Shown: positions 38,554 to 47,826 of the stretch, piece after piece
Position numbering within the stretch: position 1 is the first letter of the stretch
How the letters are laid out: each line of letters starts with the position of its first letter
Assembly (NCBI RefSeq): GCF_026191185.1
Contig: NZ_JAPHOV010000001.1
Coordinates: 677,001 to 741,000 of the forward strand
Direction: 5' to 3'
Length of the DNA stretch: 64,000 nucleotides
DNA from: Legionella sp. PATHC032
GTDB taxonomy: Bacteria > Pseudomonadota > Gammaproteobacteria > Legionellales > Legionellaceae
The notes under the pieces: model-generated
Database searches by the model: none
What the model saw: the letters and a program-made list of their open reading frames with translations, nothing else
What the model was told of the DNA's origin: nothing
Made by a program: the position numbers and the translations under genes

Positions 38554-41500
38554 ATGAAAATTCCAGTCCAACTCAAAAATCTAGGCGGTAATATCCCAGA
38601 AAATGATATTGCTTTGCAAGTTTCATATTTTGTTAAATCTCAGAATGAAGAATTGCTTCCCCAAAGTGACTCTTATATTTCTCCTGTTTCAGGCAAGATT
38701 GACATCAGCTTTGGGAATAATCTTGCGCGAAATAAAGATGTTTTCTTTGCTGTTGCATTACAAAGCAACAATATTCTGGCTCAAACCTCAACATCTGCTA
38801 CTCAATTAAGAGACGAAGTACCCATTACTTTGGAATTTGATTATAGCCCGCTGGTGTTATCAGAGCCTGATGATCAAATTGTTTCTCCCAGACCATTGTT
38901 TGTTTATGGGCGCTTGCTTGATAAAAAGGGCAAGAAAAAACTGGAAGATGTTCAAATCATTTTTGAAGCAACACGTGCTAATGATGGAGGTTTACAACCT
39001 ATCGCAAGCGTAAGAACAGAAGCTGAGGGTTATTTTTTTATTGAGTATCCGCAAGGTAGTTTTATTGATGCCTATGCCCGTGTGGGATTGCCACTTCGTG
39101 ACAACCCAATCCCTATCCGCCTTGATGAAATCAGGATTGATGGTGACATTTCGCATAAGGTATTTCCTCGCAATGTCATTTTAGTCGCAGAATTAATCGA
39201 AGCGGAAGAAGCGGTTGTCGAGAAGGAATGTGGCTGTGAGGTACTGGATGTTCATGGGAGTAAAAGGATTTTGGAGGAATATTCCTTTTATAGCGTGGTG
39301 CGCACTACAGAGCCTGAAATATTAGGGTATGTTTTAAAAGAAGAAGATGAAATTACTTTGGATGAAGTATTAACTCAACATCCTATCCGTATTTGGGAGA
39401 TTATCGATCCTATTTTTCAATTACCCGCATTTAGCCATCTTGCAAATCGTGCAAGAGTAAACTTGCCAGAAGTCACAGAAAGAAGCATCAATACAGAAAT
39501 AACAACAAGAACTCACGGCCGGGCAAATCCTGCACCTAATCCGCCTCAAGACAATGAACTGGCTGAAACTTTAAAACAAATTAAAATTAATCGCAGCGTG
39601 TTAAATAATTTTTTACAAAGAGAAACCAATATCACCAAAGATAACATTGTCAGTCTCATTGAAATGAATGAAAGTTATCGCTTTAAGCAAAAAATGACTT
39701 TGGGAGAAACAAAACCTCTGGGAAGAGTCGTATTGAATTCTGAGAATTCCGTGGATTGGGATTTGGAACCCACACTATATCAGGCTGTATCAGTTGCCCA
39801 TGGGCATTTACTTCATTATAAGTCAGAATGGATTGCCGATGGTTATTCTCTTGGAGATCTCCTTTACAGCTTACCATTGGCTCCAGGCCAAAAGAAACAG
39901 ATGGTAGTATTTGATTGGGAACGAAGAGAGTCAGCCACCAATATACAATCTTTAGAGTATGAAGAAAGTTTATACAATTCACTTAGCCGCGATAGAGATA
40001 TCTTTGAAATCACGAAAGGAGTGATTGAAGAAAACATAAAAGGTAAATCGAGTGCAACTACGGCGAGTGCCAGTGCTGGTATTGGAGGGGTGGTGGGTGG
40101 TTTACTTTTTGGGGTTTCAGGTGGGGTTGGCCATTCTGGCTCGACTGCCTCTCAAAATAGTCTAAGGCAAACTTCGGCAAGTGACTTGCAAAAAATTAGA
40201 GATCGTATTGTTCAATCGGCTAATGCTGTTCGTAGCCAGCGTTCTTCAGTGATTCAAACGGTTTCTCAGGGAGAGCGTTTTGAAGTGTCCTCTGAAACAG
40301 TCGCTAACTATAACCATTGCCATGCCATTACGATTCAGTACTATGAGGTATTACGTCATTTTAAAGTGCGTCAGCGTTTTGCAGAAGCGCGCGAATGCTT
40401 GTTCGTTCCATTGCTTATGAGTCAATTTGAGTTAAATAAACTATTACGTTGGCGAGAAAGCCTTCAATTCGCCTTATTGAATCCCAATCTATCAAAAGGG
40501 TTTGACGCTGCAGAAAGAATTAAAAATAAATGGATCGGTAGCAATTTTCCAGGGGGGACTTTCGCTTCCGAGAAAATTCTTAATGCATCAGGCAACTTCC
40601 AGATTAAATTTATCATCCGCAGGCCTGACGATAAGATGGTTGAAGTGGATGATTATTCAAAGCCTATCTATGGTGGCCAGAATATGATTATCGGATATCA
40701 GAAAAAAACAGTCGAGGATATCAACGAAGCAAACTGGCAAAGTTTAATTCCTTTTCTGGGCTCAGATACTCCTAAAGGATTTTATGATCATCATTTAAGA
40801 GATGCAAAAAACAAGGATGAAGTATTTCATCGATTGCTTGGAGAGAAAATTGCAACGGCATTTGTTGGTGCGCTCACTTTTCATGTTGCGGATGAGACAG
40901 GTAATGAAATTTCCTCAATCTCTTTTGATACAACCCTGACTTCAAAATATAGAAAAGAAGGTGTTTTAAATGTTTCTGTGCGGTTTATGGGACCTTCCCA
41001 ATTTAGCAGAGACAAAGTGCATTATATTAAAATTCGTTGTGGTATGACCAATGTGTTACCCGATTATTCATCAATTATCGTTACTTCAGGATTTATAAGA
41101 TACAAGACGTCTCATTATGAAGGTTTTTTATGTCGTTTCCAAAGTATTTATGACGATTTATCTCCTAGCGATGGTGTAACGCTTTATGCTGGTCCTTCAC
41201 TTGATGAATTACGTGATCCAAGAAAAGAAGATATTGCTCTGGTAAATTCGCTGATTGACCATTTAAACGATAATTTGGAATGGTATCACAAAGCGATCTG
41301 GCAACTGATGTCTGCCGAAAGAAGGTTTTTACTTCTGGATGGTATCGTATTGCCCGGTAATAAAGGGTTAGGCAGAAGCCTGGCATCGCTGGTGGAAAAT
41401 GAGCTAATTGGTATTGTAGGTAATAGCCTGGTTTTTCCTGTGGCAAAAGGATTAAATCTGGATCCTAATTTTGGTGCTTCGGATTCTCTGACCGATTACT

Positions 41501-43761
41501 ATATGGTGGCTGCTGGTGATCCTGTCAATGTTTCAATCCCAACGAAAGGTGTCTATGCCGAGGCGATGATGGGGCGTTGTAATTCTTGTGAAGAAAAAGA
41601 TGAAAGTCGCTTCTGGCGTTGGGAAGAGTCTCCTATACCCGACACTCCAACAACAATCAATCCGATCAGTACCGAGAGTCGAAGAGCGGAACCTGGTAAT
41701 TTACAACCTGTGGCTTTTCCCAATCCAATGGTTAATATTCAAAATGCACCAAATGCGCCTGATCCCACTGGTTTGGCAGGAACACTTTCTTTATTGGGTA
41801 AAGGAGACTCATTCAGAGATATTACAGGCCTTGCTCAAAATCAAACCAACGCGTTGGATGCTTTGAAAGCATCCTTTGATGCGACCAAAACATTTGGGCA
41901 AGAGGCGGCGAAATTGGAAATTCAAAAAATGATGGATAAACGATTAGACAATGCGATTAAAGCGATTAATAACAATCCCAATCTGGATCCAAAACAAAAA
42001 ATGGAGCTCACAGAAAAGGCATTAAATGCTTATCTTGGCGCAGGAGCCAATACAACGCAGCCACCGAAAGATGCCAATGCTGACAAGTTGCAGGAAGGCA
42101 TTAATAAAAATCTGGATAAAGTGAACAGCAGCAAGAGTGGCGAGATGTCTGTAACAAAACCGGATGGAACCAAAGTCAATACAAAATTTGACGGGGGTAC
42201 CACGTCTCCAGCTATTGAAACCAAAATAGGTAAAGGCGGCATTACCCCTATGAGGCAAGAAAACAGCAATGCCTGTTGGGCAACAGTCGCTACCATGATG
42301 TTGCGGTGGAAAGACAGCAAGAATTATACAATTGAGGAAGTTTTAACGAAAGCAGGAGCTCAATACCTTAATTATTACAAGCAAAAGGTTGGCTTGCCGT
42401 ATACAGAAAAACAGAATTTTATTACCTCTTTAGGCATGAAAGGAGAGCCCTTAGCCAATTATACAGCACAAAATTACCGTGATTGGTTAGTTGAGTATGG
42501 GCCATTATGGGTCACAACAGATACCGATCAAGGGAAAGGTTTTTCAGCACATGCTTTGATTATTACTGGTATTAGCAATGACTTAAAATCCCTGGAAGTT
42601 ATCGATCCCTTACAAGGTAAAAAGCTTGTTCAATCTTTCGATGAATTTGCCAATGCATTTAAGGAGCTTATTACAGACAGTGATCTTTTGCCAACAACGC
42701 AAGTGGTTCATTTCCTGGAGAAAATTGAGGCAACAGAGGGGGCTCCAACTCCTGCTGATATTGTTAAAAGTTTAAATGAATACAATCCCGCTAACTCAGA
42801 AACCCTGGTAATTAATATGGTTGAATTCAATACGGGTATTTCAGGGATAACCAATTACAAAGATTGGAAAACAGACAGTTCCGTGATACACAACAAGCGT
42901 AAAAATGCTTACAGAGATCCTTTTGGTATTAAGCACCTCGTGCTTCACGAAACAGCGGCTGAAAGCGGTGATGGCTTTGATGATTCCAATAACGAAACCT
43001 CACATATGTCAGTTAAAAGAGATGCAAGCATTTTACAATTTAATGACTTGGTCGAGTTTGAAAATCATGGTTCAGGTATGAATACAACCAGTATTGGCAT
43101 AGAGTTTGTGAATCGTGGATGGCTATCTTCTTCCACAGCTGATGGTGGTGAAGGGATACCTGCGAAAGAATCCAGCATGACTGCAGCACAAAAAGAAACC
43201 TACAAAGAGGCTAATGGGTATTTATGGGCGTTTTGGGGATATGGCTTTAACATTTATCGTGTTCCCCCCTCTCTTGATCAGTTAGAAAAAGAGGTGGAAC
43301 TTGTGAAGTGGCTCACCAGAGATTTCCCTTCCTTATTGCAATCCATCAGCGGTATTTCTATTTATAACCTCTTCCCCTCAATTGACGATACCTGGTTACA
43401 GCTTGTTTCCTATGCTGAAGTGAAAGATGTATGGACTTTCAAAGCAACAGATATACCTCCTGAGGCAGAAAGGACTGATAAGAATCTCTTTGTTATGACA
43501 ACAGGTTATGAGTATCTGGAGCCCAGTTACTTAACAGATAAGAGTGGTATTATTTCACATAATGCTTTTTACGAGAATCACAGCGATGGTTCGTTCCTAA
43601 CATTATATACCTGGCTGCGTTTGGAGAAAGGAAAATCAAAAACGGATGCATTGGATATTGCCAAGAAACTGATGAAGGATCATTACATCCGTGTTTCTTT
43701 AACTAGTGATACCGACAAGAAAATAATTTTGCTAAATGTTAAGGATGGTAATTTGGTTTGA
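38554..43761 (+). CDS. 1735-residue protein with cysteine-protease-like and amidase-like domains
   Basis: The N-terminal 210 residues are beta-rich and include a carboxypeptidase-regulatory-like segment. The middle (about 390-900) contains an Ala/Gly/Ser-rich membrane-prone stretch near 505-535 followed by a helical region, which I do not recognise. Residues 1225-1360 form a papain-like C39/C70-type domain with Cys1241 in NACWAT, His1333 in SAHALII and Asp1351 in VIDPL. Residues 1455-1680 resemble a zinc amidase of the Amidase_2/PGRP type. His1465 in LVLHET, His1669 and Asp1678 are candidate metal ligands, and Glu1517 lies in IGIEFVNRG. No N-terminal signal peptide is visible, so the route out of the cytoplasm, if any, is unclear. 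It stands alone, opposite the OmpA-like lipoprotein. A toxin or secreted envelope enzyme is possible but unproven. Confidence 0.75.
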   Translation: MKIPVQLKNLGGNIPENDIALQVSYFVKSQNEELLPQSDSYISPVSGKIDISFGNNLARNKDVFFAVALQSNNILAQTSTSATQLRDEVPITLEFDYSPLVLSEPDDQIVSPRPLFVYGRLLDKKGKKKLEDVQIIFEATRANDGGLQPIASVRTEAEGYFFIEYPQGSFIDAYARVGLPLRDNPIPIRLDEIRIDGDISHKVFPRNVILVAELIEAEEAVVEKECGCEVLDVHGSKRILEEYSFYSVVRTTEPEILGYVLKEEDEITLDEVLTQHPIRIWEIIDPIFQLPAFSHLANRARVNLPEVTERSINTEITTRTHGRANPAPNPPQDNELAETLKQIKINRSVLNNFLQRETNITKDNIVSLIEMNESYRFKQKMTLGETKPLGRVVLNSENSVDWDLEPTLYQAVSVAHGHLLHYKSEWIADGYSLGDLLYSLPLAPGQKKQMVVFDWERRESATNIQSLEYEESLYNSLSRDRDIFEITKGVIEENIKGKSSATTASASAGIGGVVGGLLFGVSGGVGHSGSTASQNSLRQTSASDLQKIRDRIVQSANAVRSQRSSVIQTVSQGERFEVSSETVANYNHCHAITIQYYEVLRHFKVRQRFAEARECLFVPLLMSQFELNKLLRWRESLQFALLNPNLSKGFDAAERIKNKWIGSNFPGGTFASEKILNASGNFQIKFIIRRPDDKMVEVDDYSKPIYGGQNMIIGYQKKTVEDINEANWQSLIPFLGSDTPKGFYDHHLRDAKNKDEVFHRLLGEKIATAFVGALTFHVADETGNEISSISFDTTLTSKYRKEGVLNVSVRFMGPSQFSRDKVHYIKIRCGMTNVLPDYSSIIVTSGFIRYKTSHYEGFLCRFQSIYDDLSPSDGVTLYAGPSLDELRDPRKEDIALVNSLIDHLNDNLEWYHKAIWQLMSAERRFLLLDGIVLPGNKGLGRSLASLVENELIGIVGNSLVFPVAKGLNLDPNFGASDSLTDYYMVAAGDPVNVSIPTKGVYAEAMMGRCNSCEEKDESRFWRWEESPIPDTPTTINPISTESRRAEPGNLQPVAFPNPMVNIQNAPNAPDPTGLAGTLSLLGKGDSFRDITGLAQNQTNALDALKASFDATKTFGQEAAKLEIQKMMDKRLDNAIKAINNNPNLDPKQKMELTEKALNAYLGAGANTTQPPKDANADKLQEGINKNLDKVNSSKSGEMSVTKPDGTKVNTKFDGGTTSPAIETKIGKGGITPMRQENSNACWATVATMMLRWKDSKNYTIEEVLTKAGAQYLNYYKQKVGLPYTEKQNFITSLGMKGEPLANYTAQNYRDWLVEYGPLWVTTDTDQGKGFSAHALIITGISNDLKSLEVIDPLQGKKLVQSFDEFANAFKELITDSDLLPTTQVVHFLEKIEATEGAPTPADIVKSLNEYNPANSETLVINMVEFNTGISGITNYKDWKTDSSVIHNKRKNAYRDPFGIKHLVLHETAAESGDGFDDSNNETSHMSVKRDASILQFNDLVEFENHGSGMNTTSIGIEFVNRGWLSSSTADGGEGIPAKESSMTAAQKETYKEANGYLWAFWGYGFNIYRVPPSLDQLEKEVELVKWLTRDFPSLLQSISGISIYNLFPSIDDTWLQLVSYAEVKDVWTFKATDIPPEAERTDKNLFVMTTGYEYLEPSYLTDKSGIISHNAFYENHSDGSFLTLYTWLRLEKGKSKTDALDIAKKLMKDHYIRVSLTSDTDKKIILLNVKDGNLV

Positions 43762-44084
43762 GGTGTGCGTTCCAGAATCAGGTAATGCAACTCTATGTTT
43801 ATCCGATATACAATCTTTGGGAGTAGAGCTTTTGTGTAAATTGTTATCCGCCCCCTCATGGTCTTGGCTCAGATTATTAATCAGAATTAACTTGTTCTAT
43901 GTCCCCGATTTAAAACTATTTTAAAATGATAAATTATGGCATGATGAGGCTTTAGTTGTACTTTCTTACATAAGAACAGGACTTAAGAAAACCTCCAAGA
44001 TCGAGGAAAAAAAAGAGATTGGGGTTTTGCTTAAGTCCTGAAGAAAATATAATGCGAACAAAGGGTTAGTACGCCAAGGAATTC
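43762..44084. other. Spacer before the ABC exporter operon
   Basis: This 323-base gap has no convincing gene. It contains an inverted repeat, 43977-43993 against 44023-44040, with an 11-bp perfect outer part (CAGGACTTAAG against CTTAAGTCCTG) and one bulged base inside. It may be the remnant of an element, or a terminator or operator for the operon that starts at 44097. Confidence 0.6.
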
Positions 44085-44096
44085 ATGGAGAACTAT

Positions 44097-44942
44097 ATGA
44101 GTAAAAAAGCGATAGCAATAAGTATCGTCATCGCACTTTTTTTCATTACTGCAATTTGGTTTGCGTACAACTTTGTCAAACAAGAAGAAAATCAAAATTG
44201 GCTCACCCTTTACGGAAACATTGATATACGTGACGTTTCATTATCTTTTCGTGTCTCAGGGCGTATTCTGTCTATGGATGTTGATGAAGGTGCTCATGTT
44301 AAGAAGGGTCAAGTACTCGCAAAGCTTGATAAAGATACTTTTATAGCCAATCTGGAAATGGCGAAAGCCCAATTGGAACAAGCCATTGCCAATCAAAAAA
44401 ATGCAAGCAGAACTTATAAAAGACGTGAACAACTGGTAGACAACGGGGCTGTTTCAAAAGCTCTTTTCGATGATGCCGTTGCGATGAAAGATTCGAGTAG
44501 TGCGGAAGTTTCTGTGGCTAAAGCGAATCTTGAGAAAGCTCAAATATCACTGAACGATACGGAAATTCATGCTCCTACTCATGGGACGATACTGACCAGA
44601 ATTCAGGAACCAGGAGCTATTGTTAATATTGCGGAGCCAGTTTATACATTGGCTATTGATAATCCGGTATGGGTAAGGACTTACATTGATGAACCTTTTT
44701 TGGGTAAAATTTATCCGGGACAGGAGGCTTTGGTTTACACGGATTCCAATCCGGAAAAACCCTATAAGGGGCATATTGGTTTTATTTCCCCACAGGCAGA
44801 ATTCACACCCAAAATTGTTGAAACAACTCAATTGCGAACGGATCTTGTCTATCGTATAAGAGTAGTTATTGATCAACCTGATAACGGATTAAGACAAGGA
44901 ATGCCTGTTACTGTGAAAATCCATTTGAAAGCGAATTCATAG
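44097..44942 (+). CDS. HlyD-family membrane fusion protein (YbhG-like)
   Basis: This periplasmic adaptor of about 281 residues is held by one N-terminal helix (AIAISIVIALFFITAIWFAY). It has the biotinyl-lipoyl-like half motif GRILSMDVDEGAHVKKGQVLAKLD, a helical hairpin of roughly residues 85-155 and the second half motif with THGTILTRIQEPGAIV. It links the ABC transporter in the inner membrane to the outer-membrane channel encoded at the operon end. An ATG at 44085 is also possible. The one at 44097 has GGAG six bases upstream. The ATPase gene follows after two bases. Confidence 0.9.
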   Translation: MSKKAIAISIVIALFFITAIWFAYNFVKQEENQNWLTLYGNIDIRDVSLSFRVSGRILSMDVDEGAHVKKGQVLAKLDKDTFIANLEMAKAQLEQAIANQKNASRTYKRREQLVDNGAVSKALFDDAVAMKDSSSAEVSVAKANLEKAQISLNDTEIHAPTHGTILTRIQEPGAIVNIAEPVYTLAIDNPVWVRTYIDEPFLGKIYPGQEALVYTDSNPEKPYKGHIGFISPQAEFTPKIVETTQLRTDLVYRIRVVIDQPDNGLRQGMPVTVKIHLKANS

Positions 44943-44944
44943 TA

Positions 44945-46687
44945 ATGAATAGTTCAAAGCCACTTGTCAGTATTAATGGGGTCAGTAAATGTTTTCCTGG
45001 AAACATTGATCCTGCGTTAGATAATGTTTCTGCAACAATTTTTGAAGGGCAAATCACGGGTTTAGTTGGACCGGATGGGGCGGGAAAATCAACTCTTATG
45101 CGTCTTATATGCAGCCTGATGATGCCTACGGAAGGAACAATTACAGTAGATAATCTCAATACCCGGACTGGCTCGGAAAAAATCCATGCGATTACTGGCT
45201 ATATGCCGCAAAAATTTGGTTTATATGAAGATTTGACCATTATAGAAAACTTGAGGCTTTATGCTGAACTTAGAAATCTGCATGGTGAGAAACGTGAAGA
45301 TCAATTTAGAACATTACTTAAATTTACAGCACTAGAGCCTTTTCAGAAACGCCTGGCTGGTAATCTCTCAGGGGGAATGAAGCAAAAGTTGGGACTGGCT
45401 TGTGCCTTAATGGGTGAGCCTAAACTGTTATTACTTGATGAGCCGAGTGTTGGTGTTGACCCAATATCCAGAAGAGAGTTGTGGAGTATGGTCCAGGGTC
45501 TACTTGGAAAGGGTATGGGCGTTGTTTGGTCAACTGCTTATCTTGATGAGGCTGAAAAGTGTGATCAAATTCTTTTACTCAATGCTGGCAAGCCAATATA
45601 CCATGGAAAACCGGGAGATTTTTTGCAAAAAACCAAGGATCGGACTTTTCAAATTTGCGGTGTTTCCCTGTTCAATCGTCGCCGGGCTCTAATGAGCGCC
45701 CTTAATACCCCTGAGGTCATTGATGGTGTCATCCAGGGAAAGAATATTCGTATTGTCATTAGTGATAAAAAAATAAAGCCAAATTTGGATGGTATAACTC
45801 GGGAACCTGGTGTTCACTTTCAAGAAGTTGAACCGCGTTTTGAAGACGCTTTTATTGACAGCCTGAAAACTAAAATAAGCGGCCGCTCTTTATTAGCCGA
45901 GCATATCGCAGCAAAACCTCATAGTGACAAGCCTATTATCGAGGCACGAAAATTAACGAAACGCTTTGGTAATTTTACTGCCGTTTCGAATAATGAATTT
46001 ACAATCAAACGCGGTGAAATCTTTGGCTTATTAGGCCCTAATGGAGCAGGCAAATCAACCACATTTAAAATGATGTGCGGTTTATTGCAACCGACTGAAG
46101 GTCAAGCATTTGTCATGGGGCTTGATTTGAAAACCTCATCCTCAGAAGCAAGAAGCCGTATTGGGTATATGGCTCAGAAATTTTCGCTATACAGTCATCT
46201 CGATGCGTTGCAGAACATGCGTTTTTTTTCTGGCTTATACGGGTTATCCGGAAAAAGGCAGGAATCACAGATCAACAGCATGATTGAAATTTTTGATCTT
46301 AAAAAGCACTTGAAGCAAAATTCGGGTGATCTTCCATTAGGATTTAAACAACGTCTAGCTCTGGCCTGTGCCGTAATGCATGAGCCTGATGTGTTATTTC
46401 TTGACGAGCCAACTTCGGGGGTTGATCCATTGACCCGACGCGAGTTTTGGACACATATTAACGGTATGGTGAATAAAGGTGTGACTGTGATGGTAACCAC
46501 CCATTTTATGGATGAAGCGGAATATTGCGATCGTATCGCTCTTATTTACAGGGGGAAGAATATTGCCACAGGAACACCAGATGATTTAAAGGATAAAATA
46601 CGTAACACTACATTACCCAATCCTACTTTAGAAGACGCTTTTATCGAGTTAATCCGATTGGATGAGTTGCGAGAGGCAGTACATTAA
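44945..46687 (+). CDS. Fused double ABC ATPase (YbhF-like)
   Basis: The 580-residue protein carries two nucleotide-binding domains. The first (about 1-245) has Walker A GPDGAGKST (42-50), signature LSGGMKQKLG, Walker B LLLLDEPSVGVD, and a switch region VWSTAYLDEAE that lacks the usual His. The second (about 325-570) has Walker A GPNGAGKST, a degenerate signature LPLGFKQRLA, Walker B LFLDEPTSGVD and an intact switch His in VTTHFMDEAE. This pairing means one composite ATP site is likely weak, a pattern also known in YbhF. It energises the two permeases downstream. Translation is likely coupled with the adaptor gene. Confidence 0.92.
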   Translation: MNSSKPLVSINGVSKCFPGNIDPALDNVSATIFEGQITGLVGPDGAGKSTLMRLICSLMMPTEGTITVDNLNTRTGSEKIHAITGYMPQKFGLYEDLTIIENLRLYAELRNLHGEKREDQFRTLLKFTALEPFQKRLAGNLSGGMKQKLGLACALMGEPKLLLLDEPSVGVDPISRRELWSMVQGLLGKGMGVVWSTAYLDEAEKCDQILLLNAGKPIYHGKPGDFLQKTKDRTFQICGVSLFNRRRALMSALNTPEVIDGVIQGKNIRIVISDKKIKPNLDGITREPGVHFQEVEPRFEDAFIDSLKTKISGRSLLAEHIAAKPHSDKPIIEARKLTKRFGNFTAVSNNEFTIKRGEIFGLLGPNGAGKSTTFKMMCGLLQPTEGQAFVMGLDLKTSSSEARSRIGYMAQKFSLYSHLDALQNMRFFSGLYGLSGKRQESQINSMIEIFDLKKHLKQNSGDLPLGFKQRLALACAVMHEPDVLFLDEPTSGVDPLTRREFWTHINGMVNKGVTVMVTTHFMDEAEYCDRIALIYRGKNIATGTPDDLKDKIRNTTLPNPTLEDAFIELIRLDELREAVH

Positions 46688-46704
46688 CACAGGGAGAACA
46701 GTGG

Positions 46705-47826
46705 TTGAATATTCGCTTTCTAAAGGCTTTGGTCATTAAGGAAACTCTGCAAATTATCCGTGATCCCAGTACTATATTAATTGCTTTTGTGTTGCCCTTA
46801 ATTTTGCTTTTTATTTTCGGTTATGGTGTTAACCTGGACACTGATCAAGTCAAGTTTGGCCTGGCCTTAGAGAGTTATGATTCTTCGACTGTCAGTCTTT
46901 CTCAATCTTTTAGCAGTTCCCGATTTTTGGAGGTATCCATTTCAACCAACAGGCAGGAGTTTCGTTATGGCTTGGTTAATGACAGAATTCGTGGTTTTAT
47001 TGATATCCCTCAACGTTTCACTGCCAATAGTCTGAGTGGAAATCCTAAGCCGGCTCTGCAAACTATAGTGGATGGTTCTTATCCGCAAGTTGCCGGTTTT
47101 GCAGAAAATTATGCGCTTGGCGCTTTGCAAACCTGGATTAGCTCCCAAGCTTATGAGCATGGTCAAATGGCAGTTAATTCCGGCATTAACCTTGAGCCTA
47201 GATATTGGTACAACCAGGAGCTAAAAAGCAGGAATTTTCTTATTCCTGGCTCAATAGTTATTGTTATGACTTTGATTGGAACATTGCTCACCTCACTGGT
47301 GATCGCTCGTGAATGGGAAAGAGGAACGATGGAGGCGATGATGGCAACACCAATCTCTATTGTTGACATTATCTTGGGAAAATTAATACCCTATTTTGTG
47401 TTAGGGATGGGTTCCATGTTTTTATGCACCATTATTGCAACATTGTATTATGGGGTGCCTTTCCAAGGAACTCTTTTGGCGTTGACATTAGTTTCCGCTG
47501 TTTTTCTGGTTGCAGCTTTAGGGCAGGGATTATTAATTTCTACTCTTGCAAAAGATCAGTTTGTGGCTTCGCAATTGGCTTTAATGTCCGCATTTTTACC
47601 CTCATTTATCCTTTCCGGGTTTATTTTTGAAATTTATTCGATGCCAAACTGGATACAAGCACTCACTCATTTGTTTGCAGCACGTTATTTTGTGACAAGT
47701 CTGCAAACCTTATTTTTGACAGGTAACATTTGGCCTCTTTTGATTCGTTGCCTTTTTGCAATTGCACTGATTGGATTCGCATTCTTTTTTATTACAGCTC
47801 ATAAAACCAGAAAAAGGCTTGATTAA
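46705..47826 (+). CDS. ABC-2 type permease (YbhS-like)
   Basis: The 373-residue protein has one N-terminal helix (TILIAFVLPLILLFIFGYGV), a large periplasmic domain and five C-terminal helices. The ABC-2 signature REWERGTMEAMMATPISIVDIILGKLIPYF is clear. The periplasmic domain of about 150 residues is typical of drug exporters of the YhhJ/YbhS type. The start is TTG at 46705, preceded by GGGAGAACAG. It overlaps the next permease by one base (stop and start share an A), so the two are produced together and probably form a heterodimer. Confidence 0.92.
   Translation: MNIRFLKALVIKETLQIIRDPSTILIAFVLPLILLFIFGYGVNLDTDQVKFGLALESYDSSTVSLSQSFSSSRFLEVSISTNRQEFRYGLVNDRIRGFIDIPQRFTANSLSGNPKPALQTIVDGSYPQVAGFAENYALGALQTWISSQAYEHGQMAVNSGINLEPRYWYNQELKSRNFLIPGSIVIVMTLIGTLLTSLVIAREWERGTMEAMMATPISIVDIILGKLIPYFVLGMGSMFLCTIIATLYYGVPFQGTLLALTLVSAVFLVAALGQGLLISTLAKDQFVASQLALMSAFLPSFILSGFIFEIYSMPNWIQALTHLFAARYFVTSLQTLFLTGNIWPLLIRCLFAIALIGFAFFFITAHKTRKRLD

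Noticed and set aside
38554-43761. Toxin with an immunity partner
   Set aside because: No small gene follows within the same transcript; the 323-base spacer shows no convincing frame, so an immunity function is not supported.
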